From Miltoncostaea oceani (GTDB lineage: Bacteria > Actinomycetota > Thermoleophilia > Miltoncostaeales > Miltoncostaeaceae): a stretch of 64,000 nt of DNA. This document shows positions 42,612 through 51,769 of this stretch, piece after piece. Under the pieces are notes generated by a model. That model was not told where the DNA came from. It did no database searches and was given only the letters and a program-made list of their open reading frames with translations. The position numbers and the translations under genes were made by a program. The DNA lies in NCBI RefSeq assembly GCF_018141545.1, contig NZ_CP064357.1:1-64000 (forward strand), given 5' to 3'. Position 1 is the stretch's first letter, and every line of letters starts with the position of its first letter.

Positions 42612-44981
42612 ATGGCACGCGGGCGTCAGACAACGACAGGCCGCTCGTCGCGGCACGCCCCTCCGTCGGATCCCGCACAGACATCTCTCGATGTCATCAT
42701 CGAGAAGATCTTCTGGGCCGCCAAGGACTCCGAGTTCAAGATGATGGCCTGCCGGGTCAACGGCGCCGGCCAGGACATCGTGGTCAAGGGACACGTCAAC
42801 GCCAGCGAGGGCGATCGCCTGCGCATCAGCGAGGGCAAGTGGAAGTTCGACGCGCGCTATGGCTGGTCGTTCCAGATCTCCAAGCTCGACCACTCGGACC
42901 CGACCGACCTCGCGGGGCTGGAGTCCTACCTCCAGAGCATGCCGGGCATCGGACCGGTGCTCGCCCGGCAGATCCTCGACCAGCTCGGCACTGACTGCCT
43001 GAGCAAGATCGACCAGGACCTCGATCTGCTGCGCACGGTGAAGACCAGTGGCGGCCGCGGACTGCGCGCGGCGGAGCTCGCGGAGATCATGGCCAACTGG
43101 GAGTACCTGCGCGGGGAGCGCGCGGCGATGCTCTACCTGGGGAGCCTGGACATCTCGAACGCGATGGCGAGCCGCCTCTACGGGCACTACGGCTCGGCGA
43201 TCGTCGAGATCCTGAAGACGAACCCCTACAAGATCACCGAGGTCGACCGGATCGGCTTCCGGCTCGCCGACCGGATCGGCCGGGCCGCCGGCCTGCCGGC
43301 GAACCACCCCTCGCGCCTGGCCGCCGGCGTCGAGTACTCGCTCGAGGTCGCCGAGTCGTCCGGGCACATCTTCATGACCCGGGATCAGCTCCACGAGAAG
43401 GCCGCAGAGCTGTTGGGCCTCGGCGCCTCCGCCCGCCCCGAGGAGATCGACGCGGCGATCGGGACGATGTCCGACGAGCACCGGGTGATCGTCGAGACCT
43501 TCCAGGGAGAGGAGCGGATCTACACAGCGGAGCTCTTCGAGGTCGAGTCCAGCCTGTACGAGCTGCTGCAGAACCGGCTCCCACGCGCCCCGCGCCCGGG
43601 AGTGGCCCAGAGGATCACCATGAACGGCTTCACGCCGACCGAGCAGCAGTGGCGGGCTGTCGACAGCGCCGTCGCCGAGCCGGTCTCGATCATGACCGGC
43701 GGCCCTGGGGTGGGGAAGACGATGACCCTCCAGGCCATGGTCGCGACGCTCGAGGCGAAGGGCCTGACCTACTCCCTCGCGGCCCCGACCGGCAAGGCCG
43801 CCAAGCGCATGTCCGAGGCGACAGGCCGCAAGGCCCAGACCATCCACCGCCTGATCGGCTTCGACGCACTGGTCTCATCCAAGCCCGGCGGGCCGATCAG
43901 GCAGATGGGCGGGGACGTGCTGATCGTCGATGAGGCTTCGATGCTCGACATGCGGATCGCCGAGCGCCTGCTCGCGGCCTGCCCGCGCGAGATGAACGTG
44001 GTCTTCGTCGGGGACCCGGATCAGCTTCCGCCCGTCGGCGCCGGCAGTGTCTTCCTCGACATGATCTCCTCGGGCCGGGTCCCCTCGACCCGTCTCACCC
44101 AGGTGTTCCGCCAGTCCGAGGACTCGATGCTGCTGGCCAACGCCAACCGCATCAAGGAGGGTCTCGAGCCCTTCTGGTCGAAGGACGAGGCGGAGGCGGC
44201 TCTCGGGCGCCCGGTGCGTGCGGACTGGCAGTTCATCGAGACCGACACCCCGGTGCAAGCGGCGAAGATCGCGGTCGAGGCAGCCGAGCGCCACGAGCCC
44301 GAGGATGTCCTTGTCGTCTCCCCGACTAAGAACGGGGACGCGGGCGTCCACGCCCTGAACACGCGCATGCAGGAGGTCATCAACCCCGACGGCGCACCGC
44401 TCGGTCCGAAGACCCCGCTGCGTCAGGGGGACACCGTCCTGTTCACGCGCAACGACTACGCGCTCGAACTCGTGAACGGCGATCTCGGGCAGGTCGAGAC
44501 CTACGACGCGGCGGAGAAGACGGTCACGGTCGTCCTCACCGACGGGGAGAGCCGCACGATGTCCCTGGAGCAGCTGAACGACCTCTCACAGCTCGGCTAC
44601 GCGATCACCGTCCACAAGTCCCAGGGGTCCCAGGCCCCGCACCTGATCTCGACGCTGACCACCGGAGCCGGTGAGCGCATGCTCTCGCGGAACCTCATCT
44701 ACACCGCCTGGACGCGGGCCCAGCGGTCATGCACCGTCATCGGCAGCAAGGAGGCCCTGCGCGCGGCGCTGAAGGTGGATGGCTCGCGCCGGGACACGAC
44801 CCTTGACCTGCGGGTCGCGACGGTGCGCGCCCGCCTCGATCAGCGCCAGGCTGTCCGGACCACGATCCGCAAGGTCATGGACGCACGTCGCCCGGCGCCG
44901 AAGCCCGGCGCCCCGCCGGCGAAGTCGCGCTCCACCACCCGGCCGGTTCGTCGCGGGATCCCTATCTCCAGCCGCGGCTGA
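42612..44981 (+). CDS. recD2: RecD2-like DNA helicase (no intein)
   Basis: 789 residues from the ATG at 42612; an adjacent GTG at 42609 is equally possible. SF1B 5'-3' helicase related to Deinococcus RecD2. The N-terminal OB-like domain and HhH pairs (LQSMPGIGPVLARQILDQLG, NPYKITEVDRIGFRLADRIG) precede motor motifs: MTGGPGVGKTMTL (I), APTGKAAKRM (Ia), IVDEASMLDM (II), VGDPDQLPPVGAGS (III), LTQVFRQ (IV) and YAITVHKSQGSQ (VI region). The P-loop is uninterrupted. A paralogue with an intein exactly at this P-loop lies at 48602. Role: end processing or recombination outside RecBC. Confidence 0.92.
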   Translation: MARGRQTTTGRSSRHAPPSDPAQTSLDVIIEKIFWAAKDSEFKMMACRVNGAGQDIVVKGHVNASEGDRLRISEGKWKFDARYGWSFQISKLDHSDPTDLAGLESYLQSMPGIGPVLARQILDQLGTDCLSKIDQDLDLLRTVKTSGGRGLRAAELAEIMANWEYLRGERAAMLYLGSLDISNAMASRLYGHYGSAIVEILKTNPYKITEVDRIGFRLADRIGRAAGLPANHPSRLAAGVEYSLEVAESSGHIFMTRDQLHEKAAELLGLGASARPEEIDAAIGTMSDEHRVIVETFQGEERIYTAELFEVESSLYELLQNRLPRAPRPGVAQRITMNGFTPTEQQWRAVDSAVAEPVSIMTGGPGVGKTMTLQAMVATLEAKGLTYSLAAPTGKAAKRMSEATGRKAQTIHRLIGFDALVSSKPGGPIRQMGGDVLIVDEASMLDMRIAERLLAACPREMNVVFVGDPDQLPPVGAGSVFLDMISSGRVPSTRLTQVFRQSEDSMLLANANRIKEGLEPFWSKDEAEAALGRPVRADWQFIETDTPVQAAKIAVEAAERHEPEDVLVVSPTKNGDAGVHALNTRMQEVINPDGAPLGPKTPLRQGDTVLFTRNDYALELVNGDLGQVETYDAAEKTVTVVLTDGESRTMSLEQLNDLSQLGYAITVHKSQGSQAPHLISTLTTGAGERMLSRNLIYTAWTRAQRSCTVIGSKEALRAALKVDGSRRDTTLDLRVATVRARLDQRQAVRTTIRKVMDARRPAPKPGAPPAKSRSTTRPVRRGIPISSRG

Positions 44982-44995
44982 GATAGGGCCGCGCC

Positions 44996-45754
44996 TCAGG
45001 TCCAGAGGACCTCGGCGCTGCGGGTCCGGTTCTGGATCCTCGGCCGGCTCGACCAGTGTCCGTCCTGTGCGTGGATCCGTGCGAGGAACGCTGGGCTGAT
45101 GAACTTGTAGCGGCCGGCCACGCGCCCCGCGGCCTCGTGCTTGATGTAGAGGCCCTCCATCATCTGATCCGCCGTGATCCACGACTCGGCGCGCGCGACG
45201 GGGACCCGGGCCTCGGTGGATGCCTGGGCGAAGGCGTCCCGCCAGTCGCTCGAGATGGCCGCCGAGCGACCGGCCAGGTCTCTCAGGTCCTCCGGCCTGC
45301 CGTGCGGCCCGTGGTGGAGCACGGGTACCGGGATGAGGACATCGCCGAGCAGCTCCCGGCGCGAGGGCGTGTCGAGGTAGTGGCCGCTGGAGAGCTCACG
45401 CACATCGCACTCCCAGAACAGATGGGGGAGGCAGTCGTAGAAGACGGCGTGAGTCCTCTCCATCCACATGCCCGTCACGGCGAAGTCCTCGCCGATGCGC
45501 GCGCGCAGGGCGGGGGCGATGAAGGCGCCCCAGGCGCCGATCAGTCCGATCCCGGGTGTGAGAGGGGTCGTCCGCGCCGCCATCCTCGGCATCGGATCAC
45601 CGGACTCGAACCAGATGGTGATCTCCTCACCATCGGCCTTCTCCTCGACCACAAGCGTCTTGCCGGCGAGCGAGTGCCAGCTCTCCCCTTGGTCCGGGCG
45701 GCCCGCGGAGCCGGCCATGTGGAGGGTCCGTGGAGTGCGCGGCGGCTGAGGCAT
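44996..45754 (-). CDS. RNA ligase (nucleotidyltransferase) family protein
   Basis: 252 residues. Adenylation-domain motifs: PRTLHMAGS near the N-terminus, VVEEKADGEEITI (motif I KxDG), WECDVRELSS (motif III region), EGLYIKHE (motif IV) and GRYKFISPAF (motif V). It would adenylate itself on the Lys of KADG and seal 5'-P/3'-OH RNA ends. No C-terminal extra domain and no kinase-phosphatase partner nearby. Such small RNA ligases occur in phages and in bacterial RNA-repair modules. Convergent with recD2 (14-base gap). Confidence 0.85.
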   Translation of the reverse strand: MPQPPRTPRTLHMAGSAGRPDQGESWHSLAGKTLVVEEKADGEEITIWFESGDPMPRMAARTTPLTPGIGLIGAWGAFIAPALRARIGEDFAVTGMWMERTHAVFYDCLPHLFWECDVRELSSGHYLDTPSRRELLGDVLIPVPVLHHGPHGRPEDLRDLAGRSAAISSDWRDAFAQASTEARVPVARAESWITADQMMEGLYIKHEAAGRVAGRYKFISPAFLARIHAQDGHWSSRPRIQNRTRSAEVLWT

Positions 45755-45922
45755 ACCCCAAGGGTAGGCCGCGGAGTGCGAGGGGCCGCCGCAGGCACAG
45801 CTAAGCCTTCGGACAGTGAGAAGGGTTGCGAATCGCGCCCCTTCGGCACCTCATCCGTCACCTGACTTATCAGCCGTCGAGAGGCCAGGGCCTGGGCGCC
45901 TCGGCGTTGCGCGATTCCTCAC

Positions 45923-45952
45923 TTGACATCTCGTACGTCCTGAGCAGAGGAT
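45923..45952 (+). promoter_or_regulatory. Candidate sigma70-type promoter for the secreted peptide
   Basis: Perfect -35 TTGACA at 45923-45928, 18-base spacer, -10-like GAGGAT at 45947-45952, then an RBS AAAGG and the ATG at 45985. The gap 45755-45922 otherwise holds no gene. Confidence 0.4.
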
Positions 45953-45984
45953 CCGCCAGTTCTCACAGCGAAAGGCAGCCGCAC

Positions 45985-46326
45985 ATGTCCCGAGCGACGA
46001 ACCGCCGCCGGATCTTCTCGACGTTGGTGACTTCGGCCGTTGTCGCCGGGGCCATCCTCATGTCTCCGAGCGCGGCCAACGCCGGTCCGTACCGCTCCGG
46101 CTGCCATGCCTGGGCCCATTCGACCAGTGCGTTCACCAGCGGCGTCACGGCGAAGTGCTCCGGCGGTCCGACGAATGTCCAGTACCGAGTCGTCGGGCTG
46201 TGCGTGAGTCGGTTCACCGGAAGCTCGAGGTGGGTCTACGGCTGGTGGATGAACACCGGTCTGTCGCACTACGGCTGTGGGCGCACCGAGACCGCGGGGC
46301 GCAACCCCTACTACCAGACGCGGTAG
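45985..46326 (+). CDS. Small secreted Cys/Trp/Tyr-rich protein
   Basis: 113 residues from the ATG at 45985 with AAAGG upstream. Signal peptide RRRIFSTLVTSAVVAGAILM, cleavage near ANAG. The mature protein of about 80 residues has four Cys (SGCHAWAH, TAKCSGG, GLCVSRF, YGCGRTE) and many Tyr/Trp, suggesting a disulfide-bonded extracellular protein. It has its own promoter-like sequence and terminator hairpin, i.e. a monocistronic unit. Function unknown; a secreted peptide or antimicrobial-type protein is possible. Confidence 0.7.
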   Translation: MSRATNRRRIFSTLVTSAVVAGAILMSPSAANAGPYRSGCHAWAHSTSAFTSGVTAKCSGGPTNVQYRVVGLCVSRFTGSSRWVYGWWMNTGLSHYGCGRTETAGRNPYYQTR

Positions 46327-46370
46327 AGGCTCCTCCGTCGCTGACTGACGGCCGGCTATGGTGTGACGAG

Positions 46371-46395
46371 AAGGGGCCGCTGATCGCGGCCCCTT
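46371..46395. terminator. Bidirectional terminator hairpin
   Basis: Perfect 10-bp stem AAGGGGCCGC / GCGGCCCCTT with a 5-base loop TGATC, between the convergent secreted-peptide gene and the AAA ATPase gene. Confidence 0.8.
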
Positions 46396-46422
46396 CGGTC
46401 CATCAGGTCCCTCCCGGCCAGG

Positions 46423-48420
46423 TCAGCGGCCGATACTCCCGGTCCCGAGCGCCTCGATGCGGTCGCCGTAGTAGGGGGCCATCGTCTGGACGAGGGCGTC
46501 GTAGCGATCCTCGGCCGGCAGCGTCTGGTCGTACATGAAGTCCAGCAGGCGCATGCCGAGCTTGGCGCCCGAGACGGTCGCGCCGGCTTCCGCGGCACCC
46601 TCACTCGGGAAGTGGTCGTTGCAGAGCACCGAGGTCAGGAACCGCGCCAGGGTCGTCGTGTCCATGTAGTGCTGGAGGTCGTCCTCCTGGAACTGACGGC
46701 GCATGTGCGTGGCCATCTTGGCCGCGATCCGGCACTCGCGCTCCAGGTCCGGGCACTGCTCACGCATCGGGACGAGGACCGGCTGGCCGTCGGGGCCCGG
46801 CTTGGTCATGTCGGGGTCGAAGTCCCAGCGCGCTCGGACGGCCGGGTCATCGACGCCCTCGAGGAGGCGCTCGACGGTGCCGTAGGTCACGTTGCAGAGG
46901 CGCTCGACCTCCTCGTCCTCGCTGCCGTACTCGATCGAGAAGGTCGCCATGCGGCGGGCGACGGCCGGCGGCGGGCGCTCATCGGCCCGGCCCGGGTTCC
47001 AGGTGAGGAACTGGAGCGAGTCGGGGTCGATCTCGACCCGCACCGACTCCCCGCCCTCGCCGGTGTCGATCCCCTCCGGCGCCTTGAAGGTGATGAAGCG
47101 GTTGACGCTCTGGTCGGCGCCCGAGCCGAGGATGTTGTGGAGGGCCGTCATCTCCTCGTCCTTGGCGGAGACGATCTCGTTGTAGACCGCCACCACGCCA
47201 CCCTTGGCGCTGAGGGCACGGGTCAGCGTGCCGAGCTTCAGGCGGGTGTTGCCGTCCTCGAGGGCGATGTCGCCGAGGAGGTCGCGGATGCTGTCGCCCG
47301 CGGAGAAGTCCACCTCGAAGACGGGCATGCCCTTGGCCGCGGCGAGCTCGTTGATGAAGGTGTTCTTGCCGGTCCCGGGCGGGCCCGCGAAGCCGAAGGC
47401 CCGGGTGCCCGTGAAGGTCAGGTCGTTGATCAGGGCGCAGGCGTCCTGGATCCCGGCGGTGAAGACGAACCGCGGGTTCTCGGTGTAGATCTTCAGGCCG
47501 AGCTGGCGAGCGGTGCGGTTGCGGGCGGCGAGGGTGATCGGCGCCGGCGTGCCGCGCAGACCGAGCTCGTCGAACTCCGTGGAGAGCGCGTCCAGGTCCT
47601 CCTTGGTCTTGGCCTTCTCGACCTTGGCGGCGAACTCGGGCATCTCGTAGGTCTCGGCAAGGGTGGTGAGCGCCTTGCGCATGTCCGGGGCGTCCCAGTC
47701 GTCGATGTTGAAGGCCATCGCCTCGCGCACGACGGCGGCCCGGCTCCCGTAGAGCAGAGCGCCGATCGGAGAGACGCGCGGGGGCAGTCCCTCGGCCTGA
47801 CGGCGCAGCCAGAGCGGGACCTGACCGGTCTCCTCCATGGAGCGGCGGACCGCGTCGAGGCGGGCGCTCTCCTCGGTGGGCTCGTCGCCGTCGACGAGCA
47901 CGTAGAAGGCGTCGGCGCCGGCCAGGACCTTCTCGCCGGCGCTGGCGGCGATCGCCAGGCTGGCCAGGTCGGTGCGGTCGGCGTGGTAGTTCTCGAGCGC
48001 GGCGACCAGCTCCGGCGGGGCCGAGGGGTCGAGCGCCAGCGCCTCGTAGAGCGCGGCGATCGCCTCGGGGCTCGGGTTGCCGGGAGCGTCGGTCTGGACC
48101 GTGCGGGTGGAGAGGTTGACGATTGCGGTGGTGCCGTTGGCGAAGACGACGAGAACGGTGCCGTCGGGCTGCGGGGTCACGCTGACCACGCCATCGAGGC
48201 CGGTCATGCCGTAGCGGCCGACGCTGACGCCGGCGATCCGCTGACCGACGGTCGCGCTGCCGGCGAGCTCGAAGTTCAGCAGCATGCCTGCCGCTGAGGG
48301 GTCGTGCTCGTGGGTTTCGAGGCTGATGCCACCGATCGTCGGGACTGACGCCGAGGCGCCGCCCGCTGATCTCACACCCGCTGTCGCTCCCCGTGCCACA
48401 CCGCTCTTGCCACGCGCCAT
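46423..48420 (-). CDS. MoxR/CbbQ-like AAA+ ATPase with variant Walker B
   Basis: 665 residues from the ATG at 48420. The N-terminal 350 residues have a beta-rich start (VGRYGMTGLDGVVSVTPQPDGTVLVVFANG) and a helical middle. The AAA+ domain has AFGFAGPPGTGKNTF (Walker A), GGVVAVYNEIVSAKDEE (Walker B position, with Asn where Asp is usual) and FLTWNPGR as sensor I region. MoxR/CbbQ proteins act as chaperones that remodel partner complexes. No VWA-domain partner is present nearby. The N instead of D in Walker B may slow hydrolysis. Confidence 0.82.
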   Translation of the reverse strand: MARGKSGVARGATAGVRSAGGASASVPTIGGISLETHEHDPSAAGMLLNFELAGSATVGQRIAGVSVGRYGMTGLDGVVSVTPQPDGTVLVVFANGTTAIVNLSTRTVQTDAPGNPSPEAIAALYEALALDPSAPPELVAALENYHADRTDLASLAIAASAGEKVLAGADAFYVLVDGDEPTEESARLDAVRRSMEETGQVPLWLRRQAEGLPPRVSPIGALLYGSRAAVVREAMAFNIDDWDAPDMRKALTTLAETYEMPEFAAKVEKAKTKEDLDALSTEFDELGLRGTPAPITLAARNRTARQLGLKIYTENPRFVFTAGIQDACALINDLTFTGTRAFGFAGPPGTGKNTFINELAAAKGMPVFEVDFSAGDSIRDLLGDIALEDGNTRLKLGTLTRALSAKGGVVAVYNEIVSAKDEEMTALHNILGSGADQSVNRFITFKAPEGIDTGEGGESVRVEIDPDSLQFLTWNPGRADERPPPAVARRMATFSIEYGSEDEEVERLCNVTYGTVERLLEGVDDPAVRARWDFDPDMTKPGPDGQPVLVPMREQCPDLERECRIAAKMATHMRRQFQEDDLQHYMDTTTLARFLTSVLCNDHFPSEGAAEAGATVSGAKLGMRLLDFMYDQTLPAEDRYDALVQTMAPYYGDRIEALGTGSIGR

Positions 48421-48601
48421 ATCAGTGAATCCTCCCGTCAGGTCCGCAGATGACTTTACACCTGCCTGACCACCCTGCAGACATTCGTCAAGCTCTCGCT
48501 GAGCTCTCTTGCGAAGGGTCACGCGCCCGTGCAAGTGCCGCCCGCGCCGGCTGTGAGTAAGCTGGGCAGCCCGGCCTCTGGCCCGTGTTATCGTCTCTCA
48601 C

Positions 48602-51600
48602 ATGGCAACGACCCAGCCCCGCCAGACGAAGGGTAAGCGCCCCTTCTGGATGAACGCCAGCGGCGGGCGCGCTGACACCCCGCCGGTTGATGCAAGCGAG
48701 ACCACCCTCCGGGTGACCCTCGAGGGCAACGCCCCGCGGTTCTCCTCACCCGATGGCAGCTTCGCGATTTGGAACGCCAGCCGCGACAGCGACGGGGCGC
48801 GCGTGACCGTCAAGGGTCCGCTTGCGCGCTGCGCCGGCGGGGAGCTGCTGGCATGCGACGGTCGCTGGCAGGAGCACGCCCAGCACGGGTGGTCCTTCAG
48901 CGTCGTCAACTACCAGAGTTCGCTGCCCCAGAGCGCCGAGGGCATGCAGAAGTGGCTGCAGGCTCGTGTCAGTGGCATCGGCCCGACCTTCGCCAAGGCG
49001 ATCACCGATCAGCTGGGCGACAAGGCCTTCGACCTGATCGACCAGAACCCCGAGGTCCTGCGCTCGATCCGGAGCGCCAAGGGTGTCGCCTTTCCGAGCG
49101 CCTCCGTCGAGAAGGTGATCGAGGTCTGGGCCGAGGTCCGCGCGATGCGCCAGATCGAGACCTGGCTCTTCGGCGCGGGTGTGACGGCGAACCTGGCCGG
49201 GCGCCTCTACCGGCGCTACGGCGCCGAGGTCGTGGAGATCCTGACCGACAACCCGTACGTGATGATCGAGATCCCCGGGGTCGGCTTCAAGCAGGCGGAC
49301 AAGATCGCCCTCGGGCTGGACTGGCCGAAGGACGACCCACGGCGGGTCCAGGCCGGGATCCTCCATTGCATCGAGGAGGCCGAGGGGGACGGCAACACCT
49401 TCGTGACCCTCGAGCAGCTCTTCGCGCGCGCCGGGAACGAGCTCGGCGTCGGCGACAAGCCCCTGATCGCAACCCAGGCGACAGAGCTCCTGAAGTCCGA
49501 GGTGCTCGTGGTCGAGGCGACCGAGAACACCCAGCGGATCTACCGGGCCGAGACCTGGAACCTGGAGGCCCGGGTCGCCCGTCGGGTGCGCAACCTGCTC
49601 GAGGCCGCCGGCGGACCGATGATCGGGAACCTGACCCGGCCGAGCCTCCCAGCCGGCATGACCGAGGACGAGGCGCGCGCCAACCACATGTACGTCCCGA
49701 CCGACCAGCAGTGGGCGGCGCTGGAGATGGCCTTCGCGAACCGGATCGCCCTGCTCACCGGTGGTCCGGGCGTCGGCAAGTGCGTCGGGCCGCAGACCCC
49801 TGTGCTCGTGAACGGCGCCGAGCACCAGGCCGCCGAGATCTGGCAGACCATGGCCGGGGATGACCGCACCCCCGACGCCGACGGCGAGTGGGCGACTCCG
49901 CGCGAGCCGCTTACCACGGTCAGCCTCATGGACGACGGCCGTCTGGCGCCGGCGGCCATCACCAAGCTCTACCGCCAGCCGGTGCGCGAGACGCTCCGGA
50001 TGGTCCGGCTCGCCGACGGGGCACAGATCCTGATCACCGGCGAGCACCGGCTGCTGACCGAGACCGGGTGGAGCAACGACCTGTCGGTCGGCGTCCGGGT
50101 CGCCGTGCCGGGCCATCTCCCGGCGAGCGCGCGTGAGCCGGAGATCCATCCCGAGCTGGCCGGGCACCTGGCCTGCCAGTCGGCCCTGACCCGCGATGCC
50201 GTGCGCCAGCTGATCCCGGCCTGCGTGGTCGGCGGCGGCCCGCGGACACGGGCGGGCTTCCTCTCACAGTTCATCGAGCTGGCCAACGAATGGGAAGACC
50301 CGGCCCGGATCGACATCACGAGCGACTCGCGGTCCTTGCTCGAGCAACTGCGCCTGATGCTCGGGCGCTTCGGGATCCGCCTCGAGATCGAGCCCTCAGG
50401 GTTCACCTGGCGCGCGCGTCTGGGCGCCGAGGCCACGGCGCGCTACCGGGAGCAGGTCCTCTCCGGATCCTTCACCGAAGAGGACGGTGGCGAGGGCGCG
50501 ATCGCCTTCAGTCCGATCGTCGCGATCGAGCTGGTGGACTACGAGGGCTTCGTCTACGACTTCGAGGTCGCGGGCCCCCACAACTACCTCGCCGGCGGCC
50601 TGGTCGCCCACAACACCGCCTCCCAGGACATGATCATCCAGTCGGCCCTCACCGCGGGCAAGACGATCGCCCTGACGGCTCCCACCGGCAAGGCCGCGCG
50701 CCGGATGACCGAGATCACCGGGCAGCCGGCGACGACCATCCACCGTCTCCTGGAGTGGTCCCCGATCGAGGGTGGCTTCTGCCGTGACGAGTCCTCGCCC
50801 CTCGAGGTCGACCTGGTCGTCTGCGACGAGGCCTCGATGCTCTCTCTGGACCTCGCCGAGGCCCTTCTGGCGGCGATCGGGCCGGGGACCCATCTGCTCC
50901 TGGTCGGCGACCCCGATCAGCTCCCGCCGGTCGGCGTGGGCAAGTTCCTCGCCGACCTGATCGACTCGGAGAAGGTGCCGCGCACCCACCTGGACCGGGT
51001 CTTCCGGCAAGCAGCCAGCTCGATGATCATCACCAACGCCCACCGCATCAACCGCGGCGAGCTGCCCTACCGGCGCCACGCCGAGGCGGAGGCGGCCGAG
51101 GGTCGCACGATGCAGATGGATTCGTTCTGGATGCTGCGCGACACCCCTGAGGAGACCGCCGAGCTCGTGATCGAGCTCGCGGCCGAGCGGCTGCCGCGGA
51201 CCTACGGGCTCGACCCGGTGGCGGACGTGATGATCCTCGCCCCGATGTACAAGGGTGCCTGCGGCCTCGAGGTCCTGAACGGGCGCATGCAGGAGTTCAT
51301 GAACGAGCACGGCAAGCCGATCGGGATGCGCAACATGCGCGTCGGCGACCGGATCGTCCAGAACCGCAACGACTACACCCACGGCCGCGAGACCTCCAAC
51401 GGTCAGATCGGGATCGTCAAGTCGTTCGACCCCGAGGCCCTCGAGGCCCACGTGCTCCTGGATGACGAGCGGACGATCGTGCTGCCGGTCGGGGACATGG
51501 AGACCTGGTCCCTCGCCTGGGCGCTCAGCATCCACAAGAGCCAGGGATCACAGTGGCCGGCCGTCGTCACGGCCGTCTCGACGGCCCACTACGTCATGCT

Positions 51601-51769
51601 CTCGCGCTCCCTCACCTACACCGCCGTCACCCGCGCTCAGAAGCTCGTCGTCGTGGTCGGCGAGGCGAAGGCGATGCGGATGGCGGTCGCGAAGGTCGAC
51701 CTGCGCAAGCGCAACTCGACCCTGATCGAGCGGATCCTCGACCCCGAGCTGTCCGGAGAGCTCTTCTAG
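48602..51769 (+). CDS. RecD2-like DNA helicase interrupted by an intein
   Basis: 1055 residues including a 278-residue intein; about 777 after splicing, matching the paralogue at 42612. N-terminal OB-like region (DGRWQEHAQHGWSFSVVNYQ), HhH (VSGIGPTFAKAITDQLGDKA, NPYVMIEIPGVGFKQADKIA), Walker A GGPGVGK / T split by the intein, APTGKAARRM, VCDEASMLSL, VGDPDQLPPVGVG, LDRVFRQ and WALSIHKSQGSQWPAVV. It probably works in duplex unwinding like the other copy. The divergent AAA gene shares a 180-base upstream region. The 3' end overlaps mutM by 4 bases. Confidence 0.92.
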   Translation: MATTQPRQTKGKRPFWMNASGGRADTPPVDASETTLRVTLEGNAPRFSSPDGSFAIWNASRDSDGARVTVKGPLARCAGGELLACDGRWQEHAQHGWSFSVVNYQSSLPQSAEGMQKWLQARVSGIGPTFAKAITDQLGDKAFDLIDQNPEVLRSIRSAKGVAFPSASVEKVIEVWAEVRAMRQIETWLFGAGVTANLAGRLYRRYGAEVVEILTDNPYVMIEIPGVGFKQADKIALGLDWPKDDPRRVQAGILHCIEEAEGDGNTFVTLEQLFARAGNELGVGDKPLIATQATELLKSEVLVVEATENTQRIYRAETWNLEARVARRVRNLLEAAGGPMIGNLTRPSLPAGMTEDEARANHMYVPTDQQWAALEMAFANRIALLTGGPGVGKCVGPQTPVLVNGAEHQAAEIWQTMAGDDRTPDADGEWATPREPLTTVSLMDDGRLAPAAITKLYRQPVRETLRMVRLADGAQILITGEHRLLTETGWSNDLSVGVRVAVPGHLPASAREPEIHPELAGHLACQSALTRDAVRQLIPACVVGGGPRTRAGFLSQFIELANEWEDPARIDITSDSRSLLEQLRLMLGRFGIRLEIEPSGFTWRARLGAEATARYREQVLSGSFTEEDGGEGAIAFSPIVAIELVDYEGFVYDFEVAGPHNYLAGGLVAHNTASQDMIIQSALTAGKTIALTAPTGKAARRMTEITGQPATTIHRLLEWSPIEGGFCRDESSPLEVDLVVCDEASMLSLDLAEALLAAIGPGTHLLLVGDPDQLPPVGVGKFLADLIDSEKVPRTHLDRVFRQAASSMIITNAHRINRGELPYRRHAEAEAAEGRTMQMDSFWMLRDTPEETAELVIELAAERLPRTYGLDPVADVMILAPMYKGACGLEVLNGRMQEFMNEHGKPIGMRNMRVGDRIVQNRNDYTHGRETSNGQIGIVKSFDPEALEAHVLLDDERTIVLPVGDMETWSLAWALSIHKSQGSQWPAVVTAVSTAHYVMLSRSLTYTAVTRAQKLVVVVGEAKAMRMAVAKVDLRKRNSTLIERILDPELSGELF
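49781..50614 (+). other. RecD2 intein, class 1, with decayed LAGLIDADG domain
   Basis: 278 residues (host residues 394-671) inserted after the P-loop Lys. Cys1 (CVGPQTPVLVNG), block B ITGEHRLLTETGW, block F FVYDFEVAGPHNYLAG and LVAHN before Thr+1: splicing residues intact. The linker still shows an endonuclease outline (HPELAGHLAC, RAGFLSQFIELAN, SLLEQLRLMLGRFGIRLEI), but the acidic residues of the LAGLIDADG motifs are missing. It probably splices yet no longer homes. Confidence 0.87.

Noticed and set aside
46612-48297. Long plus-strand frame opposite the AAA ATPase
   Set aside because: The minus strand carries Walker A and AAA motifs; the plus frame is a Gly/Val/Leu/Arg-rich shadow.
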